Assembly: GCA_021030915.1 (NCBI GenBank)
Contig: JAGEMR010000125.1
Span: 21,595 to 85,594 of the forward strand
Direction of reading: 5' to 3'
Origin: Astrothelium macrocarpum
Lineage: Eukaryota; Ascomycota; Dothideomycetes; Trypetheliales; Trypetheliaceae
DNA: 64,000 nt
Below the pieces are notes generated by a model. That model was not told where the DNA came from and did not search any database. It saw nothing but the letters and a program-made list of their open reading frames with translations. Shown here piece after piece: positions 1-11,777 of the stretch. Each line of letters begins with the position of its first letter. The first letter of the stretch is position 1. The translations under genes and the position numbers were made by a program.

Positions 1-691
1 CTTCAAATCCCGTTTCCTGGTATACATATGCAGAGAGTGACATGAATTGTGGAAGAAGATCAAACATCGTGATTGCAGATGGAGAACAGTAGTAGTCGCT
101 TTCCGTGCCTTTTTGGACATTGAGCGTCTTCAGAAAGTGTTGCTGGTTACGGACAAGCCGCTTCTCAGGAAGTGGAAACGCACGCCATTGTTCAGAATGC
201 TCATTAAGATCTATTAAATAATCAAGCTCCCGCTCCGAAGCACGGGTGTTGGTTTTGTGGCGAAGATATTGAAGTGATTCTGGCGTAGGAGAAGTGTCCG
301 TGAGTCGTAAGCGACGCGTGAAGAGGCAAACAAATTGTAAGAGACGGAGACGCGACTTCAAGACCACAGAAATATCCTGAAGTTGGTGACTTGTTTTGAA
401 GTGCGTAATGAAAGCTATATATGCCTAATTAGAACAATATCAACTTCAATAGAAGGATTGCATACCATCTACCATGAGTAGTGGTTGATCAGGTCGGGCA
501 CTCTGAGATAATGAATTTCCGTTCCTCTCGGCTTGACGCTCATCAAGAAGAGCCTTTGTAGTTTGGTAGAGAAGGTATTCAAGAATCCAGGTATCTACCT
601 CCTCTTGTATCTCTGTGTCTGCTTCCTTTTCGTCACCTCTCATTCGGAGCTCCGTAATGGACTTGCGTTTGCCCAGGACCGTTGGAGCCAT
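1..691 (-). CDS. Hypothetical protein, 3' end beyond window
   Basis: The start is ATG at 691 (MAPTVLGKRKS...). Exon 1 is 691-473 (73 codons) and ends in phase 0 at a GTAGAT donor. The intron is 472-425 (48 nt) with a TAATTAG acceptor, and exon 2 runs from 424 to the left edge without a stop for about 140 codons. Reading exon 2 needs the splice because it has no ATG of its own near its beginning, so a simple ORF search would miss it. The product is charged and partly helical with many Leu, Arg and Glu residues; I see no signal peptide, membrane segment or known motif. The long open frame supports a real gene; function unknown. The C-terminus and stop lie outside the window. Confidence 0.6.
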
Positions 692-1623
692 AGCAGATGT
701 GAGGGCGGGCGATTTGAATTATAGCGAGGAAGCTAAGATGGCGGTCTTGACTTGAGGGCTGGTATGCTTTGCATAAGGGTATAGAGCAATGATCTCCAAA
801 TCATGTTTGGGTTGTGATGTGAGGGCGCAAACCCTCTAATCACTTTTATGAAACAAGGTAGATAATTAATAACACTGACCACTCGGACCGAATATGCGTA
901 CAAGTTCTGGTAGTTTATGAAAATAAATTAAAGGAGGGAGTTTTACCGAGTATGGAGAAACATCCGCCACTTTGTTTCTTCTCCACATCAGCTTCAACCA
1001 GCATCATCAAACACGTTGCCAGCACCGGTTAAGTCCGAGGTGGTTACGCATTACTGAAAGACTTCTCTCGATCTATTTATATAACGTATCATTCTATCTT
1101 CTACAGATATAGAGCAATAAGTATTGAGAAGGACGGCGTCACCTGGCTTGCTTTCCAGGTAGGATCAGCATGATTTACCACTGCGTATGGCCAATTGTTC
1201 TCAGTCGCAAAACTTGAATGCAACCTCATCAAGTGTCCCTTTGTTTGAGTTTCAATAGTGGTCATCTCTGAAATCACGTTTCATTGGCACCCAATTCCTG
1301 CCCGCTCCTCCACCAGCTCTTCAATCGGATTGATCAAAGCTTGCATGAATACAGTGAATACAGCCCGGAACAGCATATCTCTCAAGTCCGCAGAGCGAAC
1401 TATCTTGCTCATGTAGAAAGTCACATTTGAGTACACAAGTTCAGCTGAGCCGCTTTGCTGACGTGTAAAAGTAACTTGTAGGAAAAATTACCTTCTTGCA
1501 ATTACTGGCGTCGCCTTCGCTGTATTTGTGGCTGCGTATTTTGATATTCGACCAAGCTTGGGGTCTCAGTGCTTCAGGGTTTTCTATGTTGAAGAGCCAA
1601 TATCAGAATCCCTAACATTGAAA
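692..1623. other. Intergenic, divergent promoter region
   Basis: About 0.9 kb between two divergently transcribed genes. No supported coding region; it presumably holds both promoters. No repeat or RNA gene was seen. Confidence 0.5.
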
Positions 1624-3132
1624 ATGAGCGGTCACCCTGGCTTCAGATCTGTGGCATACTTTGTAAATTGGGTCCGTTAGATGCAATCTTAACTTGGATT
1701 TAGTATAAGCTAAAAGAGACAGGCCATATACGGTCGCGAACATAACCCGCAAGATCTTCCAGCGGAGAAACTCACCCATATTCTCTATGCCTTTGCGAAT
1801 GTCCGTCCTGACAGTGGAGAAGTGTAACTTTTTTTCCGTCATATTATGCAAATGTTTGCGAAACAACTGACAAGTTATAGTTATCTGACTGATCCATGGT
1901 CTGACACCGACAAGCACTATCCTAGCGATTCGTGGAATGACCAAGGCACAAATCTCTACGGGTGCCTCAAGCAGTTTGCTCTTCTTAAGCGCCGCAATCG
2001 CAATCTTAAAGTACTCCTTAGCATTGGCGGCTGGACTTATTCCTCCAATTTCGCAGCACCAGCCTCCACTCCGCAAGGTCGAGCTACTTTTGCCAGCTCG
2101 TCTGTTGCGCTGCTCAAGAATTTGGGATTGGATGGCATTGATATCGACTGGGAATATCCGCAAGATGCAGGCCAGGCTAGGGATCTTGTGGCCCTCCTCG
2201 CCGAGACTAGACAGGCTCTGGACGGATATGAGAGGCACTGCGGTCATCCTGAGAGACGATTCTGTCTGACAGTTGCAAGTCCGGCTGGAGAACAAAACTA
2301 TGGAAAGATGTTGTTACAGCAGATGGATGGCTATCTTGACTTTTGGAACTTGTTAGTAGAAATCAGCACCGAAGGACTGTCTACTGAATCTTTGAGCTGA
2401 TTGATCCTCAAGGATGGCATACGATTTTGCGGGTAGTTGGGATCAGCGCGCTGGCCACCAGTCAAACCTTTTTGCATCAAGAAAAGATCCAAATAGTACC
2501 CCGTTTGCTGCATCAAGGGCTATAGATGCCTACATCGTCGCTGGAGTTCCTGCGCATAAGATCGTTCTGGGCATGCCACTCTATGGCCGTGCGTTCCAAG
2601 ATACCAAAGGTCCTGGACATTCCTTCAGCGGAGTCGGCGAAGGCAGCTGGGAGAATGGAGTCTGGGACTACAAGGTACAATGGCTACACTCCCTTCTATT
2701 TGCAAGATAGCAATGAAGCTGACTGGACAAGGCACTCCCCCATGCGGACGCCAAAGTGGAGCATGATCACGAAATTGTCGCATCGTACGAGTATGTCAAG
2801 AAAAACAAGATGATGGTTAGCTATGATACTCCGGAAATTGCTGCCCACAAAGTCGACTACATTATGCAGACTGGACTTGGCGGAGCAATGTGGTGGGAAA
2901 GTAGTGCCGACAAGGCAGGAGGAGAGAGCTTGATTCGCATTGTGAGTATAGGCAACCGCATCACAACAAGGCGTGGAGCTCGCTACCGTATAAGGTACTG
3001 ATTTAGATAATCTTACAGGTGGTTGATCGTATGGGCGGCCATGGTGGCCGGAACATGGAACAACGGCCTAATACGCTCGAATATCCTGAGTCCAAGTACG
3101 ATAACTTGCGAAATGGGTTTGCGGGAGAATGA
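1624..3132 (+). CDS. GH18 chitinase, no signal peptide (ChiB-like)
   Basis: Endo- or exo-acting chitinase of glycoside hydrolase family 18, fungal subgroup A. Six exons: 1624-1671, 1723-1823, 1881-2351, 2413-2674, 2732-2941, 3019-3132, joined by introns of 51-77 nt, giving 401 residues. The catalytic DGIDIDWE motif (DxxDxDxE) is at residues 134-141 with proton donor E141, and the SIGGW substrate-site motif starts at residue 97. [10 protein letters not shown] and the late MWWESSADK strand are also typical. The protein starts directly in the barrel ([11 protein letters not shown]), without a signal peptide, like intracellular ChiB-type chitinases linked to autolysis and wall turnover rather than secreted ones. 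The reading frame is intact and all catalytic residues are present. Confidence 0.93.
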
Positions 3133-4274
3133 TTGAGGATCGTTAGCAGTAGCAGTAGGTTTGGACTAGAGAAATAGGTCATACTATTTGAAAGGACATG
3201 ATAAAAGTGATTGTAGAAACATGTCGTGGTCAACTAAATCTTGCAAAACACAAAATTTCTAGATCCTGATTGGTAGATATGGAGATGATTATCTAATCCA
3301 CATACTGAAAAAGCGACAGAATTTCATTCCCATCCTTAATTTAAAGCTAACACCCATAAATATTGCCATGTTTCTAAACCTTAGCTTTAAATGTGAGCTA
3401 GAATGCTAATTTCGTACGGGTTGCCTCCTTGAGTAGTTCCGAGCGCATGCAGCTTTCTTCTCTGCCGTGTAACGTGTGCTTTGGCTTCACGTAATTGCAG
3501 ATGCATTGCATGATCTGGCAAGGGAAGAAGCGGATGATTTAGGCGACCCTTGTGTTTCCGCAAAACACGTTGTCTTGATGTTGAATGCAATTTGTCTCAT
3601 AAGTGTAAGTTCCAGTTTGGGCACCATGTTCGGAGTACGTGATTTAGGGATACGAAGTAAGTGATGGTAGTCATTTGCATGATAATGTGCGAATGTTTTG
3701 ATCTCTCGAACGAGAAACGCTTTCTTTCAATTTACTTTCCGAAAAGGATTTAATGCCAAGGAGAGAAAACTTCTGAGCCATGTCAATTCTGGATTCGTCA
3801 GTGCTCTATGTGATAACTACGGTCTAAACAAATGAAAGAAAACGTAAGCGAAGCAAGGATAGTTATCCTACTTGCTTCGTATTGGATGCCATTCCAAGGT
3901 ACATGAAATTTTATTCGCTAGCTTGTGTACATGCTGCTCACCTACGGCTGTGGACCAATCGTTCCTGTTCCTCTTCGCTGCAGCGTCGTCGAAGTCATCG
4001 CATGGCTGGGTCTACCTATATGCCGCACTAGTATGCGGTTTCAGAAGAGTCCGCCGTTTCTCCGGATTCAATCTCTTCGTTCATTGGTCGGAGACAATGA
4101 ATGGATAACGTCAAGCTTGAATTTTGTAGCAATCTTCTCCTCTAAACACCCGAATTTTCCAGCCTATTGAAGTTTAAAAAAATCCTCTTGGATGGTACCT
4201 TATGCAAGGATGACTTCATGCTCTCGATGCTGGTAAAGACAGGCTTCCGCCTCAAACAAATATTGCCACAATGC
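3133..4274. other. Intergenic, no supported gene
   Basis: About 1.1 kb between the convergent chitinase and DUF1275 genes. Only short ORFs in conflicting frames; none has a recognisable domain. Likely 3' UTRs and spacer. Confidence 0.5.
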
Positions 4275-5210
4275 TCACAGCTTTTCCTCATCCAATATCT
4301 CCTGTTCGGTACTATTGAACAGAAACAAGAATGTGACAATCAGCTTCCCCATTCCCGAAATGAGTATTGACCACCTCGATCCATGATGTCGGTAAATACC
4401 GGCGCCAGCAAAGCCTCCTGCGACCAAAGCAGCTAGAAACAACATTCTTCGATCCCTAGGCTTGTTCCTCACACTAAAGAGCTGTGGATCGATGAGTAAA
4501 TCCACCCAAGCTGCAGTAGCCATAGCAGTGCTGATCTCTGGCAACCTGAAACTGCGAGATAGCACGACTTGTGAGCCCGCAGCAAAGGCTAGCAATGCGG
4601 GTACCCCGAGATCAGTTGGATCGCGTGGATGCTGCACCCCATACCGGAATTGCAGACCCGCTGCAGCAAAGACCATCAGGGTCTGCAAAAGACTTGTCGC
4701 AATGATCCATGGTCGAGATCGACAGCCGATTCTGTGGCTCAGCTGGCCAGTTACCCACGCTCCTAGTAGGAAGAGCCCAAGACTCACGGCGACATTGGGA
4801 ATGTAGAAGAGCGAGTTGCCGACTTTGGTCTGGACGGCAGAGAGCGCGAGGAAAATGGTGTTGCCAGTCTGATTCGAAGCAAAACAGTGATAATCGGGAA
4901 ACGAGACTGCATCTTGCATGCCGATGCAAACAGTAAGGAGGGCGAGCTCGATTTCGGCGAGGAAATTGACGCGGACTTTTCCAAGCAAATGTCTGCGCAA
5001 GGTGATTGTTTTCGCAGATGGCTCACGAGGTGTGTTTAGAAGAGTGTCACTGTCAGTGAGGGAGGGATTGCTGTCAATCCGCAAAATTTGGGCTTCACTC
5101 CATGATTTGTACTCTTGATCGTCGGACACCTTTGCAATCGGTAGCGGTGTTAATAAATCGCTTTCTGTTCGAAGTGAAAGAGTAGACATATTTTGTACAT
5201 ATGACGACAA
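4275..5210 (-). CDS. DUF1275 (YoaK-like) membrane protein
   Basis: Single-exon gene of 311 codons. After an N-terminal polar tail of about 80 residues come six or more hydrophobic segments. The stretch LLTVCIGMQDAVSFPDYHCF and the following FASNQTGNTIFLAL are the signature of the DUF1275/YoaK family (an integral membrane family of unknown transport or signalling role, found in bacteria and widely in Pezizomycotina). Length agrees with fungal members. Start taken at the first ATG, 5210; a second Met lies seven codons downstream. No introns and no lesions. Substrate or function cannot be inferred. Confidence 0.85.
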   Translation of the reverse strand: MSSYVQNMSTLSLRTESDLLTPLPIAKVSDDQEYKSWSEAQILRIDSNPSLTDSDTLLNTPREPSAKTITLRRHLLGKVRVNFLAEIELALLTVCIGMQDAVSFPDYHCFASNQTGNTIFLALSAVQTKVGNSLFYIPNVAVSLGLFLLGAWVTGQLSHRIGCRSRPWIIATSLLQTLMVFAAAGLQFRYGVQHPRDPTDLGVPALLAFAAGSQVVLSRSFRLPEISTAMATAAWVDLLIDPQLFSVRNKPRDRRMLFLAALVAGGFAGAGIYRHHGSRWSILISGMGKLIVTFLFLFNSTEQEILDEEKL

Positions 5211-6604
5211 GCAAGAGATAAAATAAACCCTTCAGAGTGTAATGAAAAAGTGTAAAAAAAAAAAAAATATTGCTCGCCTATAGCCGCTTACATTACTGTA
5301 GCATTTAACGAGATACCATTTCGAAGGGGTTCGGGGCAGAGGAACATGTTAGAACATGTGAGAAAAAGACTTAGACTTTAATTGTCAAGGAAATACCGCA
5401 GCATCTTTCGCCAGGAGTCCTCGAATTCGAAATGCCGGTTGAACATTACCTACGCGGGCGAACGGGCATAGGTTTTTACTCGCCCTGTTTCGGAGAGTGT
5501 GGCGATTTTTATGTAAGGAACGGCATACTGCGGCTACCTCGAGGCAGCACCAAATAGCCAGAGATCTGGATGACGTTAACCAGCCCCTTGTTTTACCCCA
5601 GATATGCAATGCAGTGGTAATGGATATGTTGAAGTGAAACAAACCTAAAAGAATCTCGCTACATTTGGAGCACGGTCAACCTTGAAATACGATGGTACAT
5701 TGTTGATCAGCCATTCGTCCAATGCTTTGCTGCGGTTTAGGCCTCAACACCAGACACCAAACCCGAAAACTTCCGTAGAAACTGGATCAAAAATTCGGAG
5801 GAAGGGCGGAGTATGAAGTTGAAATCGGCGTTGGCCGCGAATAGCCACCGGTACTGCCGAAATTTTGGCCTCTCACCATCAATTGCCGGTACGCCGATCT
5901 CTGGCACAGTATTAAAACATTTCCATCAAGTAAGCGGCCTGCATTTTGAGAAGAAACGGGCTGGATCCGAAATAGCTTCTTGTCGTGTCAGCCACCTCGA
6001 ACCCGAGATACTGGGAAAATGTTCTTGATCATCATTCATTCCGATCAAATCACACCTGCCACTATCTTATGGTAGTATACATCATAGGGGCAGGAAAAAA
6101 ACAAACGACGAAGACAAATAAGAGATGGATAACCGACTCCACCCAGAAGAGAGTCCCAGGGATATATGTAACTTGGCTATTGAAGCCAGTCATTGCAGCC
6201 ACGAGATAGCCACAACAAGCCCCTGCAGAATAGCAAGCAACGAGGAAGAAGAAAATCGATGATATGACGAGATGTGACTTGGAAAAAAAAAAGGGAAGTC
6301 GAACAAAATACTCATGGGAAACCCCGGGCTGTTACCTGCAGTCGATATCCTCCAACAACAAATGCCCTTCTGCGCCTGACCCCCGAAACCAGGGTTCTGT
6401 CCCTATTCTACCCACCACATGAGTCGAACAACAGATCAATCAATCGGACTAAAGCGCATCATTCTCCTTCTGCTTGACTTTTTTTTGACACCGCTGCTCC
6501 TTCTCCTAATGTACCCGGCTTGACGCCGGGCACCTCGTCTCCCAGCACGTGACACCCACGCGGCCGTCATGGAAGGCGTAAACGTACCTCCCCGATCAGA
6601 CCAA
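5211..6604. other. Intergenic, with poly-A run and MED14 tail echo
   Basis: About 1.4 kb between two minus-strand genes. A 14-base A run lies at 5254-5267. Near the right end there is a degenerate copy of the MED14 3' end (listed separately). No other gene was recognised. Confidence 0.5.
6434..6500 (-). repeat. Degenerate duplicate of the MED14 3' end
   Basis: Read on the minus strand this segment resembles the last codons and stop of MED14 (about 6598-6650): both contain GTCAAGCAG, a purine-rich GAGAA(G)AATGATG stretch and GATTGATTG near the end. The copy lies about 160 bp downstream of the real stop and is not translated in that frame. It looks like a small local duplication that has since diverged. 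Confidence 0.45.
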
Positions 6605-9600
6605 TCAATCCAACTCAATCACATCATTCTTCTTCTCCTGCTTGACCTGCGTCACCACACCCCCAGTCCCAGCTCCAGCCCCACCCGACTTCACCCCACC
6701 CACCAGCCTCCCCGCCTGCGCAGCCTGCGCAGCCTGCACGCCCATCATCGGCGCCGTCGGCGCGCCTCCACCCAGCGCCGGGCCTCCCGTCAGGCCAGCC
6801 GGCACCGCAGCAGCAGTCGTCTCGCCATCTGCCGCAGCCGCCGCAGCAGCCACGCAGGCGCGCACGGCCTCGTCGAGGCGCAGCACCGCGTCCTCGACGC
6901 CCGCCACCGTGCTCACGACGCCCGTGCGCATGCCCCACCACGCGCGCGCCTCCGGGTCCGGGGTGTCGCGCGCACCGCGCCTGCCGCTGCTGCTGCTGTC
7001 GCCGTCGGGCCCCTGCGAGCGTGCCGCGCACAGCTCGGCCCACGCTTTCTGCAGCTGCTCGCCTGCGCTGCTGCCGCCGCCCGTCTCTTGCTTCGTCGCT
7101 GCTGGTGCGTCCGCCTTGCTCACGAACCATCGGGCTGCGTCGCGGCGTGTCTTGAGGGCGATGTCGAATTGGGCGGCGGGGCGCTCGTAGCTGAGGCGGT
7201 AGGCGTCGATGGAGCGGGAGTGCACGGTTGGTGGGGGGAGGGGCGGTTGGTCTGGAGATGCTTGAGGACGGGGCTGTTCGATGTGGTCGAGAGCGCGGAG
7301 GAGGGGGAGAGTGACGTTGAGCGCGGATGCGAAGGGTGCGAAGCTGGTGAGTGGGGAGGGGAGGGAGAGGAGGCGGGTGAGGAAGGCGCGGATGCGGCGG
7401 TGGGGGTTGGACGGGGCGAGGTTGAGGGTGATGATGTCGCCTTCGATGAAAGTGACGGTTGCGCGAAGGGATTCTGGGATTGGGTCGTTTTCGGAGGACG
7501 GAGGGGAGGAGGGAGACGGTAGTGGGCGAGCGGGATAGGTGAAGACGACGCTGCCGAGGCTGAGTTTTTCGCAGGTAAAGCGGTTGACTTTGAGGACTTC
7601 GGCGATGGAGCGGATGCGTTCAATGCCGAAGAGGCGCTTGCGAAGGGGTTCAACAAAAGGTCGTCCAAAGGGCGTTCGGAGGAGGAGAGAGAAGGCGCCG
7701 TCTTTGTCGAAAGCGACGTCATCGTCGTGCGTATGTGTGAGAGTTGTCGCAAGCTCTTTACTTATAGTAGAGTGGATCCGCCCCCTCACAAGGTGGACGG
7801 CTTGTTCTGATGAGCGCACAAGTCCGACGTGAGTCAGGCGAAGATAGGAAGAAGTAGTGTCTTTGGAATCCTCTTTGCTGCCGAGAAGTTGGTGGACTGG
7901 AATATAGAGCACAAGCTGAGGAATCGTCGGAGTAGAATTTGATTTTGATTCTTCTCTAGTAAAGTTTTCGATTCTTTGCCGCTTGAGCTCACGACGTAAT
8001 ACGAGAAAAGAGATTGCAGTCGCCGCAAACCGTTCGATGTGCGCCAAAATTTGGCCAGTGAGCGGTTTGCTTGATGGACCAGTAAGGTGGCTGGCTTCTT
8101 TAAGATCGCGACCATGGGCTGCTTCGTACACGTTGACAATCCACCAACTCTCTGCAGAGACATCAATTGTGGAAGCGATGGCCCAATCCCAACTCCAGCC
8201 AGTGGGACGGAAAAAGCTGACACGACCCATGTCTTGTTTGAATATGGTCTTGACAGTCTCCCGGGTCAAGTTCGGCCGAATAATCGTCCATCCGCTTCGT
8301 TCTGCTAGCTTTTCTATTCGGCCTTGAAGTTCGAGAAACATCAAGTTCTTGATACGATGAGAAGCTTCGGAAGGTCGGTTCTTAAGTTGGTTGATCTCTT
8401 GCTGAATTCGAGACGATAGTGAAGACACAGGTCGAATGGCCAGAGAACCCGTCACATGCTCAACGGCTAGTGTAAAAGCTGCACCTGTTGCGCCAAGTTG
8501 AGTCTTGTATGTGGGCGATTCTGACGGTGTTCTTGGTCGCACAATCTCCCCTGTTATGGATGACGTGCTGCCATCATTCGCGATTAAGCCGTTCTGGATA
8601 TGCCTCAGGAGGTCCAGGGTATGTAGCTTGGCAACTGTTTCTAGAATGTCTTCCATGGAGAGTTCGTTTAGATTGATAGCTCTCATGAGATCAACATCTG
8701 TAACCTCGTTTCCATCCCGAAACCAGCGACTGCCTATGTGAGAAATCGGTTGATCTCTCCATCCAGGCTTGCCAGGCTCTTTCCTACCACTCATAATACC
8801 AATCTCAATCCAGCTTTTGGCCCCGGACGATTCTGTCCAATACTGAAGGATGAGGTTTCGATGGATGCTAATGATTCGCAGATTTTCGCTCCATCTACGC
8901 CTAGCCAAATCGTGCGCTTGCTCTTTGAGCGTTGTGATTTTGTGAGTCAGGATTAATTCATGCAGTGTGTCATAGCAGCCATTAAGACCGTCTGATTTGA
9001 GGGCGTCATTAACTCGTAATTCTAATTGTGCTCGAAAAATGTCCGGGATTTCCGGTGCCGGGGTGAAAAGTAATCTTATGTCGATAAAAAAGAATTGTGA
9101 GTCAGGATCTTCGTCAATGATGGAAAGGTCAACCTCAAACTCCCCACGCACGATCCACGTTGCGCGACCATTAGCAATGTGCGAATATTTGAAGTGCTTT
9201 GGTTGCTCTTCTTGAAGATTCAGTCGTATTGATAACAAAGCATTGAGATTCTTCAGCGTTTTCAATAGCTGTTCAGCCGAGAGTGGTTTTTTGGGCAAAT
9301 AATTCAACTATCACAAATTAGTTGCGCGCTTCACTGAGTGTCATCCAAACTTACGTCCGGCATCCATGAGGCCTTGCCTGATGTCAGAACTTCTAGAGCT
9401 GTTTTGATGTCCGGGTTACTCTGCTTCAGTGGTATCATATCTAGCTTGATCTGTCCGATCCAGTTTGCAACTTCGTCGTGGAACCGCAATTGGCTGGATA
9501 GCCAATTCCATACATCAATCAGTTTGCTGACATCCTGGACTTGTCGACTCCACTGCGTGAGCACCATTAGTTTGATAAGCTTGTCGCGTTGATCCCGAGC

Positions 9601-10200
9601 AAATATCATCAAGAGAGTTCTTTTTCTTATGTCTTCCTTTGAGAGCGTTGCGACTCCATTGGTTACACCATGATGACCAATACCATTTACGACAGGAGTG
9701 CCTGATGGTTGGGTTTCGTCTTTCGGTCGTTCCGCCATCTTTTGAACCGTATCTTCAAGACCGTTATAACACTGTTGGGCAACGCGTTCAATCAAAGTGG
9801 AAAGCGGAAGATATGACTCCTCGAAATGCTGAAGCTCGGGCGGTAATTGATTCCATGAATCGACAAGTGAGTCTGGAATCGACACTTGGCCAGCGACGTC
9901 TAAAGTCCCGTTTGCCGAGCTCGCTCGAGGCGCAGAATTCCGATCTGGCATTTCCGCAGTCCCATCAAGCTGGGATATTGATTTGACTCCATTTGTCAAA
10001 AACTTTCCTTCTTCTTTATTCGACACCAACGCAGAATTGTTAAATCCGTCTTTCGCCTTTTTGGCACGATCGGCACCATCCTGATCCATGATAAGCACTC
10101 CAGGCATTGTCCCGGCCTCCGTCTTCAACTCCCCATTAACCAACCCACTGCCACTCTTCCACCCCTGCCCTTCACCCCCGACTCCACTTTTTGAGTCCAC
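6605..10200 (-). CDS. MED14: Mediator complex subunit 14 (Rgr1)
   Basis: Scaffold subunit of Mediator that joins head, middle and tail modules for RNA polymerase II regulation in the nucleus. Two exons: 10200-9355 (282 codons) and 9307-6605 (900 codons), separated by a 47-nt intron 9354-9308; 1,182 residues. The MED14 N-terminal domain is recognised by LPPELQHFEESYLPLSTLIE, the helical RTLLMIFARDQRDKLIKLM segment and, across the splice junction, SWMPD joined to LNYLPKKPLS followed by LLKTLKNLNALLSIRL. The C-terminal 200 residues are Ala, Gly and Pro rich with high GC and end in VKQEKKNDVIELD. An N-terminal tail of about 95 residues is low complexity. Frame intact; the long antisense ORF over the GC-rich C-terminus is a shadow. 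Confidence 0.93.
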
Positions 10201-10309
10201 CGACAGGATCGTAAATCGTTGACAATGGCCCCAAGGAATGTGGATTTATGAAATGTAGCGGTGCCTGGTAAGTGTACTGATGAAGCCGGCGACCACTTGG
10301 CGTTGATTG

Positions 10310-10684
10310 TCAGTGCGTATTGGGAAGCGCTTCTGAGCTGCGCATGAGCGCAATTTCCGTTGCAGAGAGCAGGGCTTGGTCCAAGTCTTGTTTGCGCGCC
10401 AACAGTTGGGTTTGTGACGGAGATTTGTCGATGGTAGAAGAGGTGCTGGCGGCGGATGAAGATGAAGCCACTGCAGTCACACGTCGTATAAAGTCTGGGT
10501 ACTCAAAGGACGGATAGAAGATAGAAGCTCGTGAGGGATGTATCGTAGTCGAATAGACGGTTCGGAGGAGGACAGTCGGTGATGGAGGTCGCTTGATTGT
10601 TTGGAGGAAGTCGTGAATAGAGCCCGTCAAAGCGGCCTGACGGGATTGATGCGACGGGGAAGCGGTGGCCCTACGAACTTCCAT
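10310..10684 (-). CDS. Small hypothetical protein upstream of MED14
   Basis: A 124-codon single-exon ORF from ATG 10684 to TGA 10310, on the same strand as MED14 and 109 bp upstream of it. The product is Ser and Ala rich in its second half, with an N-terminal basic stretch; it has no recognised domain, signal peptide or membrane segment. Its compact position and absence of a strong competing frame favour a real gene, but it could instead be part of the MED14 5' leader (an upstream ORF). Function unknown. Confidence 0.4.
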   Translation of the reverse strand: MEVRRATASPSHQSRQAALTGSIHDFLQTIKRPPSPTVLLRTVYSTTIHPSRASIFYPSFEYPDFIRRVTAVASSSSAASTSSTIDKSPSQTQLLARKQDLDQALLSATEIALMRSSEALPNTH

Positions 10685-11777
10685 TGCCCTGGCCAGCCAC
10701 TCGCGGCGACGTTTCGCTAAAGCAACTTAAGCCGAGCCTGGTCCGATTTGTTCACCGAAAACCACTTGCCCGGACTTTTCTTCATTTTGTTAGACTTTTT
10801 TCGGACCACTCTTGACTTTCCTAATCTAGCTGACCAGTCTTGGTCCGTCATTGTCCAGAAGATGATTACACGGAACGCACCATCATGTACACTGACGAGG
10901 TACTTTTGGAATGCGCTGCCCTGCTCGCGCTCATCATGCAGTCTGGACTCCATCCTCTGATGTAACCGCGAATATTTTCTGCTAGCCACGGTCCCGGCAA
11001 TTCTACATTGAGCTATATGCTGGCGGCTATTTTGCGAGGGAAAGAGTGCATTCAGAACTTGGAGCGCCTCCTTCACCTACCAATCTAAGACGTCTCCCAA
11101 ACAGTAGGGCCAAACATGTTTGAGGGCAATCAAACTCTACTCGTACCTGGGTATCTGCTCAGAAGGAGGATCGATACTATTTCGATGTCCCATTTTTCTG
11201 ATCCACTTCTCCGCAAACAGCCACGTTGTCGGCCGACGTGCATAGCTAGGTGGGTGGGTGGTAACTACTCCTGGGGTTGATGCTCAGGGGTTTGGGTCAT
11301 TGACCGGCTTGCTTATCAAATGTCACTCATGTTTGCATGCATGATCAAGATAACTACCATTTAATGGTCCGCTGATGTCAACTTTGCGATGAGACTCGTG
11401 GGAATCTCAGAGTCAGGTTCGAGGAAGCACAATCAGAAGACGGGATACTTTAATTACCCAAGCCGTGGCGTTAGATTAGCTAGAGCCAGACCAACACCTT
11501 GAACTTGCTGGGTGGGTCGGGGTCATCAGCGCGATACGCGACCGTCACCATGAAATTAGTTATCGCGAACACATGCTCAATCTTTGATCCCCCGTGACAT
11601 CACCCATAGACCTGCAATTCCCGCTTTGTAGACGCGCTGATACTTTGGTATCTACACTAACATTCGCTATGCTGTCCTGTCAGAGATGGTCGCGAGCAGA
11701 ATTGGTGGTCTTCAGCCTCTGGTGATGCCTATCGGCTTTGTTCCAGCTCCTCCGGCCAATCAGGGCACTCGCAGAAC
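10685..11777. other. Intergenic region before ATG22
   Basis: About 1.1 kb. A 119-codon minus-strand ORF (10717-11076) is open but has no recognisable family and is basic and low in complexity at its end, so it is not called. The rest is likely the ATG22 promoter. Confidence 0.45.

Noticed and set aside
1612..2295. 227-codon minus ORF opposite the chitinase
   Set aside because: Antisense to catalytic-domain exons and runs through introns of the real gene.
6569..7522. 317-codon plus-strand ORF opposite MED14
   Set aside because: It lies antisense to the GC-rich MED14 C-terminus and is Arg, Gly and His rich; open only because of base composition.
10717..11076. 119-codon minus ORF upstream of MED14
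   Set aside because: No recognisable domain and no splice link to the neighbouring small ORF.
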